DNA of 64,000 nt, from the NCBI RefSeq assembly GCF_020520285.1, contig NZ_CP084742.1, positions 3,224,001 through 3,288,000 of the forward strand, in the 5' to 3' direction. Below are positions 42,089 to 51,641 of the stretch, piece by piece (within the stretch, counting starts at the first letter, position 1; the number at the start of each line of letters is the position of its first letter). Source of the stretch: Pseudomonas sp. L5B5 (GTDB lineage: Bacteria; Pseudomonadota; Gammaproteobacteria; Pseudomonadales; Pseudomonadaceae). Below the pieces are notes generated by a model. That model searched no databases. It worked only from the letters and a program-made list of their open reading frames with translations, and had not been told where the DNA came from. Made by a program: the position numbers and the translations under genes.

Positions 42089-42856
42089 TCAAATACCCTT
42101 GCGCCGTTCGGCGCGAGCCACTCGCTGCACTTCCTGACGCACTTCCTCGAGAACTTCCTGCACATACAGGATGTGCCGGCTCGAAACTTCCCGCGCGTCT
42201 TGCGCACGCCCCTCGATAATCGCCAGGTACAGGTCCCGATGCTGGCTGATCAGCATGTCGCGGGTTTCCGTACGCTGCTTGTACATGCCACCGATGTTGG
42301 TCACCACGTTGCGCTTGAGCAAGTCGAACAGCCCGCGGATGGTATGTAGCAACACCGCGTTGTGGCTGGCCTCGGCAATGGCCAGGTGAAAGCGGGCATC
42401 CGCCGCCCCTTCCTCACTACGGCTGTTGTCGTCGGCACGGGCATAACAATCCTGCAACGCCTCGAAAGCCTGGGTCAGGCGCTCGCGGTCCACAGAAGTT
42501 GCCCGCTGCGCCGCGTAATAGGCACAGGAAGCCTCGAGGGTATGACGGAACTCCAGCAGGTCGCGCTGAGCCTCGGGATTGTTTTCCAGGAGGTGCAGCA
42601 GTGGATCGCTGAACGTCGAGCCCACGCCTTGCACCACATAATTGCCACCGCCCTGACGACTGATCAGCAACCCCTTGGCGGTCAGTTTCTGGATCGCCTC
42701 GCGCAGCGAAGGCCGCGAAACCCCGAACTGCTCGGCCAGCGCGCGCTCGGCTGGCAACCGCTCTCCTGCCGTCAAGGTGCCTTCGAGAATCATCGCTTCC
42801 AGGCGCTCGACAATATCGTCGGACAAACGGCGCTGGCGTATCTGGTCAAAGCTCAT
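42089..42856 (-). CDS. lldR: GntR/FadR-family lactate regulator LldR
   Basis: The 255-residue repressor has an N-terminal winged helix (PAERALAEQFGVSRPSLREAIQKLTAKGLLISRQGGGNYV, about 37-77) and a C-terminal FCD domain (about 95-240) whose metal/effector residues are in EFRHTLE, ARFHLAIAEASHN and QHRDLYLAIIEG. It is divergent from the lactate operon, and the spacer contains a perfect FadR/LldR-type operator. LldR homologues release DNA on binding L- or D-lactate. An in-frame GTG one codon upstream is the alternative start. Confidence 0.92.
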   Translation of the reverse strand: MSFDQIRQRRLSDDIVERLEAMILEGTLTAGERLPAERALAEQFGVSRPSLREAIQKLTAKGLLISRQGGGNYVVQGVGSTFSDPLLHLLENNPEAQRDLLEFRHTLEASCAYYAAQRATSVDRERLTQAFEALQDCYARADDNSRSEEGAADARFHLAIAEASHNAVLLHTIRGLFDLLKRNVVTNIGGMYKQRTETRDMLISQHRDLYLAIIEGRAQDAREVSSRHILYVQEVLEEVRQEVQRVARAERRKGI

Positions 42857-43050
42857 CACTCACTCCCCACCCTCCCAACCCATCGTCGGAGGGGCTCTAT
42901 TCTGGCCTATTCGCGTCGCGCCAACACCTGGCAGAAGGCGGTCATTTCCAGCGATCAGATGCCTCGCTGCACTCACCTGCGACAAAAGTTTTAGGGCGGC
43001 AAATTGACACACCGAGCCCAACGCTTTTACCCTAGCCGACAGCGATTGTA

Positions 43051-43067
43051 AATTGGTCTTACCAATT
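43051..43067. promoter_or_regulatory. LldR operator
   Basis: AATTGGTCTTACCAATT is a perfect palindrome (7-base arms) fitting the FadR-subfamily site TGGT-N3-ACCA and resembling known LldR operators. It overlaps the likely lldP -10 region (TTTACC at 43026-43031, then TAAATT at 43049-43054), so bound LldR would block lldP transcription. Confidence 0.85.
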
Positions 43068-43119
43068 AACCAAGAACGCTAACAGTGCCTGACCAACAAC
43101 AATTAGGGGCCACCCCACT

Positions 43120-44814
43120 ATGCAAACCTGGCAACAGCTCTATAGCCCGCTTGGCAGCCTCGGCCTGTCCGCCCTCGCCGCCGTCATCCCGATCGTGTTC
43201 TTCTTCCTGGCCCTGGCCGTATTCCGCCTCAAGGGACACGTCGCCGGAAGTATCACCCTGGCCTTGTCGATCCTGGTGGCGATCTTCGCCTTCCAGATGC
43301 CCGCCGACATGGCCCTCGCTGCCGCTGGCTATGGATTTGCCTACGGTCTGTGGCCCATCGCCTGGATCATTGTCGCCGCCGTTTTCCTCTACAAGCTGAC
43401 CGTGAAGAGCGGCCAGTTTGAAATCATCCGCAGCTCGGTGCTGTCGATCACCGACGACCAGCGCCTGCAGGTACTGCTGATCGGCTTCTGCTTCGGCGCC
43501 TTCCTCGAAGGGGCGGCAGGTTTCGGCGCCCCGGTGGCGATCACTGCCGCCCTGCTGGTGGGCCTGGGCTTCAACCCGCTGTATGCCGCCGGCCTGTGCC
43601 TGATCGCCAACACCGCGCCCGTGGCCTTTGGCGCCCTGGGCATCCCGATCATCGTCGCCGGCCAGGTGACCGGCATCGACGCCTTCAAGATCGGCGCCAT
43701 GACCGGTCGCCAACTGCCATTGCTATCGCTGTTCGTCCCCTTCTGGCTGGTTTTCATGATGGACGGCCTGCGCGGGGTCAAGGAAACCTGGCCAGCAGCG
43801 CTGGTGGCCGGCTTGAGCTTTGCCGTCACCCAGTACTTCACCTCGAACTTCATCGGTCCCGAGCTGCCGGACATCACTTCGGCCCTGGCCAGCCTGGTCT
43901 CCCTGACCCTGTTCCTGAAGATTTGGCAACCCAAGCGCAGCGCCGACGCAAGAATCCCCGGCGTCAGCGCCGACATCGCCATCACCGCCAGTGCCGGCGG
44001 CTTTGGCCAGCCGCGTACCAGCCAGGCCTCCCCCTACAGCCTGGGCCAGATCTTCAAGGCCTGGTCGCCGTTCCTGATCCTCACCGTGCTGGTCACCATC
44101 TGGACCCTCAAGCCGTTCAAGGCGATGTTCGCAGCCGGCGGTTCGATGTACGCCTGGGTGTTCAACTTCGCCATCCCGCACCTGGACCAGATGGTGGTCA
44201 AGGTGGCCCCGATCGTCACCGCGCCGACCGCCATCCCGGCGGTCTTCAAGTTCGACCCGATCTCGGCCACCGGCACGGCGATCTTCTTCTCGGCGCTGCT
44301 GTCCATGCTGGTACTGAAGATCAATCTGAAAACTGGTCTGACCACTTTAAAGGAAACCTTCTACGAGCTGCGCTGGCCGATCCTGTCCATCGGCATGGTG
44401 CTGGCATTCGCCTTCGTCACCAACTACTCGGGCATGTCCTCGACCATGGCTCTGGTACTGGCGGCCACCGGTGCAGCGTTCCCGTTCTTCTCGCCGTTCC
44501 TGGGCTGGCTCGGAGTGTTCCTCACCGGTTCCGATACCTCGTCCAACGCCCTGTTCAGCTCGCTGCAGGCCACCACCGCGCACCAGATCGGGGTCAATGA
44601 CACCTTGCTGGTCGCGGCCAACACCAGCGGTGGCGTGACCGGCAAGATGATTTCGCCACAATCGATCGCCGTGGCCTGCGCCGCCACCGGCCTGGTGGGC
44701 AAGGAATCCGACCTGTTCCGCTTTACCCTCAAGCACAGTCTGTTCTTTGCCACTATCGTCGGTCTGATCACCCTGGCCCAGGCCTACTGGTTCACCGGCA
44801 TGCTGGTGCACTAG
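43120..44814 (+). CDS. lldP: L-lactate permease
   Basis: LldP imports lactate (and often glycolate) with protons. The 564-residue protein has about 12-14 hydrophobic segments and the family motifs [20 protein letters not shown] (about 125-144) and [19 protein letters not shown] (about 466-484). It begins [15 protein letters not shown] after AGGGG at ten bases. It heads a plus-strand lactate operon, with an operator directly upstream. A hairpin separates it from lutA. Confidence 0.95.
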   Translation: MQTWQQLYSPLGSLGLSALAAVIPIVFFFLALAVFRLKGHVAGSITLALSILVAIFAFQMPADMALAAAGYGFAYGLWPIAWIIVAAVFLYKLTVKSGQFEIIRSSVLSITDDQRLQVLLIGFCFGAFLEGAAGFGAPVAITAALLVGLGFNPLYAAGLCLIANTAPVAFGALGIPIIVAGQVTGIDAFKIGAMTGRQLPLLSLFVPFWLVFMMDGLRGVKETWPAALVAGLSFAVTQYFTSNFIGPELPDITSALASLVSLTLFLKIWQPKRSADARIPGVSADIAITASAGGFGQPRTSQASPYSLGQIFKAWSPFLILTVLVTIWTLKPFKAMFAAGGSMYAWVFNFAIPHLDQMVVKVAPIVTAPTAIPAVFKFDPISATGTAIFFSALLSMLVLKINLKTGLTTLKETFYELRWPILSIGMVLAFAFVTNYSGMSSTMALVLAATGAAFPFFSPFLGWLGVFLTGSDTSSNALFSSLQATTAHQIGVNDTLLVAANTSGGVTGKMISPQSIAVACAATGLVGKESDLFRFTLKHSLFFATIVGLITLAQAYWFTGMLVH

Positions 44815-44824
44815 GCAACACCCA

Positions 44825-44850
44825 TGGTGCCGCAAGGACTTGCGGCACCA
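44825..44850 (+). terminator. hairpin between lldP and lutA
   Basis: TGGTGCCGCAAG and CTTGCGGCACCA are exact 12-base complements separated by two bases, ten bases after the lldP stop. With no uridine run, it may set the lldP:lutABC mRNA ratio by protecting the upstream message rather than stopping transcription. Confidence 0.5.
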
Positions 44851-44950
44851 GCCATTCACGACCCGGTCTGCAAGGCTGCTGAAAGCTTGCTGGTTTATCT
44901 TTCAGTCGCCGCGCCAGACGAATAACCGGGACCACCCGGAGACACGCCTG

Positions 44951-45775
44951 ATGAGCGAGCTTTTCTACAACGCCGTGCCCAACGCGACCCGTGTCGCGCC
45001 ACCGCTGGCCGAACCCCGGCAGTACCCCAGCACCAAGCCGGCGCGGGTCTACCTGTTCGGCACCTGCGTGGTCGACCTGTTCTATCCCGAAGCCGGGATG
45101 GACGCGATTCACCTGCTGGAGCGCGAAGGCATTCGCGTGGAATACCCACAGGGGCAAAGCTGCTGCGGACAACCGGCCTACACTTCGGGTTACACCGAGC
45201 AGGCACGCATCGTGGCCCGCTCGCAATTGGCGCTGTTTGCCGGCGACTATCCGGTGGTGGTGCCCTCGGGCTCCTGCGCAGGCATGCTGCGCGAGCACTA
45301 TGCGGACTTGTTCAAGGACGAGCCCGAAACACTGAAACAGGTGCAGGCCCTGGCCGCCCGTACCTACGAGCTGGCCGAGTTCCTCCTGCATGTGTGCAAG
45401 GTGCAGCTCAAGGACAGCGGCGCACCGGTCAAGGTGGCGCTGCACACCTCCTGCTCGGCACGCCGGGAAATGAACACCCACCTGCATGGCCGTGAGTTGC
45501 TGTCACAGCTGAGCAACGTGGAACGGGTAGAACACAGCCACGAAAGCGAATGCTGTGGCTTTGGCGGGACTTTCAGCGTCCGAATGCCGGACATCTCCGG
45601 CGCCATGGTCGCGGACAAGACCCGTGCGCTGAAAGACTCCGGCGCCCATCAGGTACTGAGTGCCGACTGCGGCTGCCTGATGAACATCAACGGCGCCCTG
45701 GAAAAACAGCAAGAGGCGTTGCGCGGCCAGCACCTGGCGAGCTTCCTCTGGCAACGCACTGGAGGTGCCCGATGA
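44951..45775 (+). CDS. lutA: L-lactate utilisation protein LutA (LldE)
   Basis: The 274-residue cytoplasmic protein has two cysteine-rich CCG domains (SCCGQPAYTSGYTEQAR at about 65-80 and ECCGFGGTFSVRMPD at about 199-213, with further Cys in GTCVVDLFYP and SADCGCLMN), which bind iron-sulfur clusters or are redox active. With LutB and LutC it oxidises L-lactate to pyruvate without the FMN enzyme LldD. A longer in-frame start at 44840 overlaps the intergenic hairpin region and is rejected. The stop overlaps the lutB ATG (ATGA). Confidence 0.93.
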   Translation: MSELFYNAVPNATRVAPPLAEPRQYPSTKPARVYLFGTCVVDLFYPEAGMDAIHLLEREGIRVEYPQGQSCCGQPAYTSGYTEQARIVARSQLALFAGDYPVVVPSGSCAGMLREHYADLFKDEPETLKQVQALAARTYELAEFLLHVCKVQLKDSGAPVKVALHTSCSARREMNTHLHGRELLSQLSNVERVEHSHESECCGFGGTFSVRMPDISGAMVADKTRALKDSGAHQVLSADCGCLMNINGALEKQQEALRGQHLASFLWQRTGGAR

Positions 45776-47226
45776 GCACTCCAGAGCTGATTCCGACCAC
45801 GACGCTGGCGGACGATTTTCGTACCCGGGCCCACCAGGCCCTGGGTGACCAACAACTGCGAAACAACTTTCGCAGTGCCATGGATTCCCTCATGGCCAAG
45901 CGTGCGGCCTCGTTCAGCGATGCCCACGAAAGAGAACACCTGCGCGCCCTGGGCAATGCGATTCGCGCCCGGGCGCTGTCCAAGCTGCCCGAGCTGCTCG
46001 AGCGCCTGGAACAGAACCTGACCCGCAACGGTGTGACAGTGCACTGGGCGGAAACGGTGGACGAGGCCAATGGCATCGTTCTTTCGATCATCCGTGCTCA
46101 CGAGGCACGGCAAGTGATCAAGGGCAAATCGATGGTCAGCGAAGAGATGGAAATGAACCATGTCCTCGCTGAACAAGGCATTGAATGCCTTGAGTCGGAC
46201 ATGGGCGAGTTCATCGTCCAGCTCGACCACGAGAAGCCTTCACACATCATTATGCCGGCGATCCACAAGAATGCCGGTCAGGTCGCGTCCTTGTTCCACG
46301 ACAAACTCGACGTGGAGTACACCAAGGACGTTGACCAACTCATTCAGATCGGTCGCAGGGTCCTGCGGCAGAAATTCTTCGAAGCCGATATCGGCGTTTC
46401 CGGCGTCAACTTCGCCGTGGCCGAGACCGGCACCCTGCTGCTGGTGGAAAACGAAGGCAACGGCCGCATGTCCACCACCGTGCCGCCGGTGCACATCGCC
46501 GTCACCGGGATCGAGAAAGTCGTCGAGAACCTGCGCGACGTAGTACCACTCCTGTCGCTGCTGACCCGTTCGGCCCTGGGCCAGCCCATCACCACCTACG
46601 TCAACATGATCTCCGGCCCGCGCAAAGAGCATGAGCTGGACGGCCCCCAGGAAGTACACCTGGTGCTGCTGGACAACGGCCGCAGCCAGGCGTTTGCCGA
46701 CAGCGAACTGCGCCAGACCCTGAACTGCATCCGCTGCGGCGCCTGCATGAACCACTGCCCGGTGTACACCCGAATCGGCGGCCATGCCTACGGCGAGGTC
46801 TACCCGGGGCCGATCGGCAAGATCATCACCCCGCACATGGTGGGCCTGGCCAAGGTCCCGGACCACCCCAGCGCTTCGTCGCTATGCGGCGCTTGTGGTG
46901 AAGTCTGCCCAGTGAAGATCCCGATCCCGGCGCTGCTGCGGCGCCTGCGCGAAGAGAACGTCAAGGCGCCGGACAGCCCTCATCAAGTGATGCGCGGCCA
47001 GGGCAGCAAGTACTCGCGCAAGGAACGTTTCATCTGGAACGCCTGGGCCCGCCTCAACAGCTCGCCGACCCTGTATCGCCTGTTCACCCTCGCCGCCACA
47101 CGGCTGCGGGCACTGGCCCCGAGCAACGTCGGCCCCTGGACGCAGAACCACAGTGCGCCAAAACCCGCCGCCCGGTCGCTGCATGACCTGGCCCGTGAGC
47201 ACCTGGCCAAGCAGGGAGACCGCTGA
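45772..47226 (+). CDS. lutB: iron-sulfur L-lactate utilisation protein LutB (LldF)
   Basis: The 484-residue protein joins an N-terminal LUD domain (about 60-300; VAETGTLLLVENEGNGRMSTTVPPVHI) to a ferredoxin-like domain with two [4Fe-4S] motifs, CIRCGACMNHCP and CGACGEVCPVKIP, at about 320-385. A C-terminal DUF3390-type tail follows (SKYSRKERFIWNAWARL). It is the electron-transferring subunit of the LutABC complex. It overlaps lutA by four bases and lutC by one. Confidence 0.94.
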   Translation: MSTPELIPTTTLADDFRTRAHQALGDQQLRNNFRSAMDSLMAKRAASFSDAHEREHLRALGNAIRARALSKLPELLERLEQNLTRNGVTVHWAETVDEANGIVLSIIRAHEARQVIKGKSMVSEEMEMNHVLAEQGIECLESDMGEFIVQLDHEKPSHIIMPAIHKNAGQVASLFHDKLDVEYTKDVDQLIQIGRRVLRQKFFEADIGVSGVNFAVAETGTLLLVENEGNGRMSTTVPPVHIAVTGIEKVVENLRDVVPLLSLLTRSALGQPITTYVNMISGPRKEHELDGPQEVHLVLLDNGRSQAFADSELRQTLNCIRCGACMNHCPVYTRIGGHAYGEVYPGPIGKIITPHMVGLAKVPDHPSASSLCGACGEVCPVKIPIPALLRRLREENVKAPDSPHQVMRGQGSKYSRKERFIWNAWARLNSSPTLYRLFTLAATRLRALAPSNVGPWTQNHSAPKPAARSLHDLAREHLAKQGDR

Positions 47227-47897
47227 TGAGCGCCAAGCACAACATCCTCGCCAAGCTGCGCAACAGCCTGACCGGCACCACACCGATTGTGGATAACTTC
47301 GACGAGGCGCTGGTCACCGAGCCTTACACCTATACCGCCGAACAACGCATCCCGCAGTTGCGTAAACAAATGGAAGCGGTGCACACCGAAATTCACCTGA
47401 GCAGCGCGGCCGGTTGGCCAGAACTGCTGGCTCGGCTGCTGCAGGAGCGCCAGTTGCGCAGCCTGCTGATCGCCCCGGGCACAGCCTATGGCCAGCAAGT
47501 GACGCAGCACTGGAGCGAGCATCCCGAGCTGCCTGAACTCAAGGCCTATGACCGGCCGGTGGAAGAGTGGAAAGCCGAGCTGTTCAACGACACCCCGGCC
47601 AGCCTCACCAGTACCCTGGGGGCCATCGCCGCCACCGGCAGCCTGATCCTCTGGCCAACCCGGGAAGAGCCGCGGCTGATGAGCCTGGTGCCGCCGGTGC
47701 ATTTCGCCCTGCTCAAGGCCAGCGAGATCCACGACAACTTCTATCAGGTGCAGCAACAGATGAACTGGGCCGCCGGCATGCCGACCAATGCATTGCTGGT
47801 GTCCGGCCCATCGAAAACCGCTGATATCGAGCAAGTCCTGGCTTACGGCGCCCACGGCCCGAAAGACCTGGTGGTGCTGATCCTGGAGGACCAATGA
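47226..47897 (+). CDS. lutC: LUD-domain L-lactate utilisation protein LutC (LldG)
   Basis: The 223-residue protein is a single LUD domain. Characteristic parts are TLGAIAATGSLILWPTREEPRLMSLVPPVHFALL (about 124-157) and LLVSGPSKTADIEQVLAYGAHGPKDLVVLIL at the end. It is the third LutABC component; whether it is catalytic or structural is unsettled. It shares four bases with dld, so the whole lutABC-dld set is translationally coupled. Confidence 0.93.
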   Translation: MSAKHNILAKLRNSLTGTTPIVDNFDEALVTEPYTYTAEQRIPQLRKQMEAVHTEIHLSSAAGWPELLARLLQERQLRSLLIAPGTAYGQQVTQHWSEHPELPELKAYDRPVEEWKAELFNDTPASLTSTLGAIAATGSLILWPTREEPRLMSLVPPVHFALLKASEIHDNFYQVQQQMNWAAGMPTNALLVSGPSKTADIEQVLAYGAHGPKDLVVLILEDQ

Positions 47898-50704
47898 GCC
47901 TACCGGCCGCTTTTCTGCGTGACGCCCAGCAACTGATTCCCCAGGAGCGGCGCTTCGACGATCCGCTCTCGACCCTGGCCTTCGGTACCGATGCCAGCTT
48001 CTACCGGCTGATCCCGCAACTGGTGATCCGCGTCGAATCCGAAGACGAAGTCGTCACCCTGCTCCAGCTGGCCCAGCGCGACCGAGTACCAGTGACCTTT
48101 CGCGCGGCGGGCACCAGCCTTTCCGGGCAAGCCATCAGTGATTCGGTACTGATCGTTCTGGGGGATAACTGGAATGGTAGGGAGATTCGCCACGAAGGAA
48201 CGCAGATCCGCCTGCAGCCTGGGGTGATCGGCGCCCAGGCCAACGCCTGGCTGGCACCTTTCGGGCGCAAGATCGGCCCCGACCCGGCCTCGATCAACGC
48301 CTGCAAGATCGGCGGCATCGTCGCCAACAATGCCAGCGGCATGTGCTGCGGCACCGCCCAGAACACCTATCACACCCTGGCCGGCATCCGCCTGGTACTG
48401 GCCGATGGCACCCGCCTGGACACCGAGGATGCCGCCAGCGTCGCCGCCTTTCGTGCCAGCCATGGCCCATTGCTGGAACGCCTGGCCGAACTGGGCCGCG
48501 CGACCCGAGCCAACAGCGAGCTGGCAGCAAAGATCCGTCACAAATACCGCCTGAAGAACACCACCGGCCTGTCCCTCAACGCCCTGGTGGATTTCGACGA
48601 ACCGCTGGAGATCCTCAGCCATCTGTTGGTGGGCTCCGAAGGCACCCTGGGCTTTATCAGCGCAGTGACCTACGACACGGTGATCGACCACCCGAACAAG
48701 GCCTCGGCGCTGATCGTCTTTCCCGATGTGGACACTTGCTGCAACGCGGTGACCGTACTCAAGAGCCAGCCGGTATCGGCGGTGGAGCTGCTGGACCGCC
48801 GCAGCCTGCGCTCGGTGCAGGACAAGCCCGGCATGCCGGCCTTCGTCCAGCAGCTCTCGGCCAATGCCTGCGCGCTGCTGATCGAGTCCCGCGCCGCGTC
48901 CTCATCACTGCTGCACGAGCAACTGGCGCAAATCATGGAGTCCCTGGCTGCCTTCGCGGTGGAAAAACAGGTGGACTTCAGCGAAGACCCACGGGAAAAC
49001 GCCAAGCTCTGGGCGATCCGCAAGGACACTTTCCCGGCGGTGGGCGCGGTGCGCAAGACCGGCACCACGGTGATCATCGAAGACGTGACCTTCCCTGTGG
49101 AACAGCTGGCCATCGGCGTCAATCGCCTGATCGAGCTGTTCGACAAGCACCATTACGACGAAGCGATCCTGTTCGGCCATGCGCTGGAGGGCAACCTGCA
49201 TTTCGTCTTCACCCAAGGCTTCAACAGCAGCGACGAAGTGAACCGCTACCAGGCGTTCATGGACGATGTGGCGCAACTGGTGGCGGTGGAGTTCGGCGGC
49301 TCGCTTAAGGCCGAGCACGGCACAGGGCGCAACATGGCGCCCTTCGTCGAGCTGGAGTGGGGCAGCGATGCCTACCAACTGATGTGGCAGCTCAAGCGCC
49401 TGCTGGACCCCAATGGCATCCTCAACCCGGACGTGGTGCTCAGCGAAGACCCGCAGATCCATCTGAAAAATCTCAAGCCGCTGCCGGCGGCCGACGAGAT
49501 TGTGGACAAGTGCATCGAGTGCGGTTTCTGCGAACCGGTGTGCCCGTCCAAGGGGCTGACCCTGAGCCCGCGCCAGCGCATCGTCATCTGGCGTGATATC
49601 CAGGCGCGCAAACGCGCCGGCATCGACACCTCTGAGCTGGAAACGGCCTATCAGTACCAGGGCATCGACACCTGCGCCGCCACCGGCCTGTGCGCCCAAC
49701 GCTGCCCGGTGGGCATCAACACCGGCGAGCTGGTGAAGAAACTGCGCAGTGAACACGCCACCCATAACGGCACCGCCGATTGGCTCGGCTCGCACTTCGC
49801 CACCACCTTGCAGGGCGCTCGCTTCACCCTGCACGTGGCCAACGGTGCGCGCATGCTCCTGGGGGCACCGCGCCTGGGCAAGCTGTCGGCAACCCTGACC
49901 CGCTTGTCCAAGGGCCAGGTGCCGCAGTGGAACAACGCCATGCCGCAACCGGAAAAGGCCATTCGCTTCAGCCCTGCAGTGAGCGATTCGCGTCCGCGGG
50001 TGGTGTATCTGGCAGCCTGTGTATCACGAGTCATGGGACCGGCCGCAGGGGACAAGGAACAAACATCGCTGTACGAAAAAACCCGTGGCCTGCTGGAAAA
50101 AGCCGGCTACCAGGTGGTGCTGCCGGACAATCTGGACAACCTCTGCTGTGGCCAGCCGTTCGCCTCCAAGGGTTATGCCACCCAAGCCGAGGACAAACGC
50201 CAGGAACTGATCGGCGCCCTGCTCCACGCCAGCCGTGGCGGCCTCGACCCGATCTACTGCGACACCAGCCCCTGCACCTTGCGCCTGGTACAGGACCTGG
50301 GCGACGTGCGCCTGGACCTCTACGACCCGGTACGTTTCATCCGCACCCACCTTCTGGAGCGCCTGGAGTTCACCCCGCAGGAAGCACCGATCGCCGTGCA
50401 CGTCACTTGCAGCACCCAGCACCTGGGCGAGAGCCAGGCGCTGATCGAACTGGCCCGGCGTTGCAGCAATAACGTGGTGATCCCCGAAGGCATCCACTGC
50501 TGTGGTTTCGCCGGCGACAAGGGCTTCACCACCCCGGAACTCAATGCTCACTCCCTGCGCAGCCTCAAGGACGCAGTGCAGTATTGCAGCGAAGGCATCT
50601 CCACCAGCCGCACCTGTGAAATCGGCCTCAGCCAGCATGGCGGGATCGACTACCACGGGCTGGTCTACCTGGTGGACCGTGTCACCCGGGCCAAGGCTGG
50701 CTGA
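47894..50704 (+). CDS. dld: D-lactate dehydrogenase, FAD and iron-sulfur type (Dld-II)
   Basis: The 936-residue protein has an N-terminal FAD-binding PCMH domain (about 35-265; FRAAGTSLSGQAISDSVLI, GGIVANNASGMCCGT) and the FAD-oxidase C-terminal domain (to about 530; LKAEHGTGRNMAPF). Two iron-sulfur motifs follow (CIECGFCEPVCPSKG and CAATGLCAQRCPVGIN, about 540-615), and the last third has CCG cysteine motifs (LCCGQPFASKG, CCGFAGDKGF). It oxidises D-lactate to pyruvate and feeds electrons to the respiratory chain. With LutABC it allows use of both lactate isomers. Confidence 0.93.
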   Translation: MSLPAAFLRDAQQLIPQERRFDDPLSTLAFGTDASFYRLIPQLVIRVESEDEVVTLLQLAQRDRVPVTFRAAGTSLSGQAISDSVLIVLGDNWNGREIRHEGTQIRLQPGVIGAQANAWLAPFGRKIGPDPASINACKIGGIVANNASGMCCGTAQNTYHTLAGIRLVLADGTRLDTEDAASVAAFRASHGPLLERLAELGRATRANSELAAKIRHKYRLKNTTGLSLNALVDFDEPLEILSHLLVGSEGTLGFISAVTYDTVIDHPNKASALIVFPDVDTCCNAVTVLKSQPVSAVELLDRRSLRSVQDKPGMPAFVQQLSANACALLIESRAASSSLLHEQLAQIMESLAAFAVEKQVDFSEDPRENAKLWAIRKDTFPAVGAVRKTGTTVIIEDVTFPVEQLAIGVNRLIELFDKHHYDEAILFGHALEGNLHFVFTQGFNSSDEVNRYQAFMDDVAQLVAVEFGGSLKAEHGTGRNMAPFVELEWGSDAYQLMWQLKRLLDPNGILNPDVVLSEDPQIHLKNLKPLPAADEIVDKCIECGFCEPVCPSKGLTLSPRQRIVIWRDIQARKRAGIDTSELETAYQYQGIDTCAATGLCAQRCPVGINTGELVKKLRSEHATHNGTADWLGSHFATTLQGARFTLHVANGARMLLGAPRLGKLSATLTRLSKGQVPQWNNAMPQPEKAIRFSPAVSDSRPRVVYLAACVSRVMGPAAGDKEQTSLYEKTRGLLEKAGYQVVLPDNLDNLCCGQPFASKGYATQAEDKRQELIGALLHASRGGLDPIYCDTSPCTLRLVQDLGDVRLDLYDPVRFIRTHLLERLEFTPQEAPIAVHVTCSTQHLGESQALIELARRCSNNVVIPEGIHCCGFAGDKGFTTPELNAHSLRSLKDAVQYCSEGISTSRTCEIGLSQHGGIDYHGLVYLVDRVTRAKAG

Positions 50705-50710
50705 TATCTG

Positions 50711-50730
50711 GGCGCCCTGAGACGGGCGCC
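50711..50730 (+). terminator. terminator of the lactate operon
   Basis: GGCGCCC-TGAGAC-GGGCGCC is followed by GGGGCTTTTCCCC, eight bases after the dld stop. Confidence 0.65.
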
Positions 50731-50834
50731 GGGGCTTTTCCCCGCGCAAAAAACGAACCCTGGCGCTCCCTCGCAGTCCATCTTCCAGGCCCGCAGCAAA
50801 AGCAGGCCTCCCCCTGTGATTCAAGGAGACGATC

Positions 50835-51122
50835 ATGAAGCGCTCTGCACTGGCTGGACTGTTCATCACCGCTGCCATGTTGGCCTCACCGGTATTCGCT
50901 GCCGGGCAAGAGGACCTGTGCCAGATCAACCTGCAAAAAATCAAGGATGCCAAGGTCAGTACCGAAGCCATGAGCTCGGACCTGAGCAGCGACATCGATG
51001 CCAAGGTGCAACAAGCCACCGCCGAACACGCCAAGGGCACCGAGCAAGGCACCAAGAACTGCATCTCGCTGACCACCCAGGCCATCCAGCAATTGCAGAA
51101 CAACACCAAGGGCGATCAGTAG
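50835..51122 (+). CDS. small exported protein, function unknown
   Basis: The 95-residue precursor has a clear Sec signal (MKRSALAGLFITAAMLASPVFA, cleavage after residue 22). The mature helical domain of about 73 residues has two cysteines (C29 and C76) that could form a disulfide, and is rich in Gln, Lys and Ala (DIDAKVQQATAEHAKG). It starts after AAGGAG at six bases and is followed by a good terminator, so it is an independent unit between dld and ssrA. I do not recognise the family; DUF1090 was considered but the motifs do not fit. Confidence 0.8.
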   Translation: MKRSALAGLFITAAMLASPVFAAGQEDLCQINLQKIKDAKVSTEAMSSDLSSDIDAKVQQATAEHAKGTEQGTKNCISLTTQAIQQLQNNTKGDQ

Positions 51123-51134
51123 GCCGATACATTG

Positions 51135-51154
51135 GGCCAACCTTCGGGTTGGCC
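51135..51154 (+). terminator. intrinsic hairpin after the small exported protein
   Basis: GGCCAACC-TTCG-GGTTGGCC, a stable UUCG tetraloop stem, is followed by TTCTGGCC. Confidence 0.7.
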
Positions 51155-51210
51155 TTCTGGCCTCGGTTAGCGTAAACTCCGCCCACCTGTTGGTAATGCA
51201 CAACAGGCTC

Positions 51211-51604
51211 GGGGCCGTTTTGGATTCGACGCCGGTTGCAAAACTTTAGGTGCATGCCGAGTTGGTAACAGAACTCGTAAATCCACTGTTGCAACTTCCT
51301 ATAGTTGCCAATGACGAAACCTACGGGGATTACGCTCTCGCTGCGTAAGCAGCCTTAGCACTTCCCCCCTGGTACCTTCGGGTCCAGCAATCATCAGGGG
51401 ATGTCTGTAAACCCAAAATGATTGTCATATAGAACAGAATCGCCGTGCAGTACGTTGTGGACGAAGCGGCTAAAACTTACACAACTCGCCCAAAGCACCC
51501 TGCCCGTCGGGTCGCTGAGGGTTAACTCAATAGACACGGCTAAGCATGTAGGACCGACAGCGGAGTACTGGCGGACGGGGGTTCAAATCCCCCCGGCTCC
51601 ACCA
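51211..51604 (+). ncRNA. ssrA: tmRNA (SsrA)
   Basis: The 394-nt gene starts GGGGCCGTTTTGGATTCGACG and ends GGGGGTTCAAATCCCCCCGG then CTCCACCA, the tRNA-Ala-like half with G-U pair and encoded CCA. The tag reading frame at 51307-51348 gives (A)NDETYGDYALAA-stop, a Pseudomonas-type proteolysis tag. It rescues stalled ribosomes together with SmpB. It lies on the border between core genes and a lower-GC accessory stretch. Confidence 0.97.
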
Positions 51605-51617
51605 AACAAACAGAAAA

Positions 51618-51641
51618 AGACGTCCATGGACGTCTTTTTTT
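51618..51641 (+). terminator. intrinsic terminator of ssrA
   Basis: The 18-base palindrome AGACGTCCATGGACGTCT is followed by a run of seven T. Confidence 0.88.

Noticed and set aside
49780..50472. Plus-strand 230-codon frame inside dld
   Set aside because: It is an overlapping frame of the 936-residue dehydrogenase, whose iron-sulfur and CCG motifs run through this stretch.
50835..51122. Assignment of the small exported protein to DUF1090
   Set aside because: Size and signal fit, but the spacing of cysteines and the core motif do not match what I know of that family.
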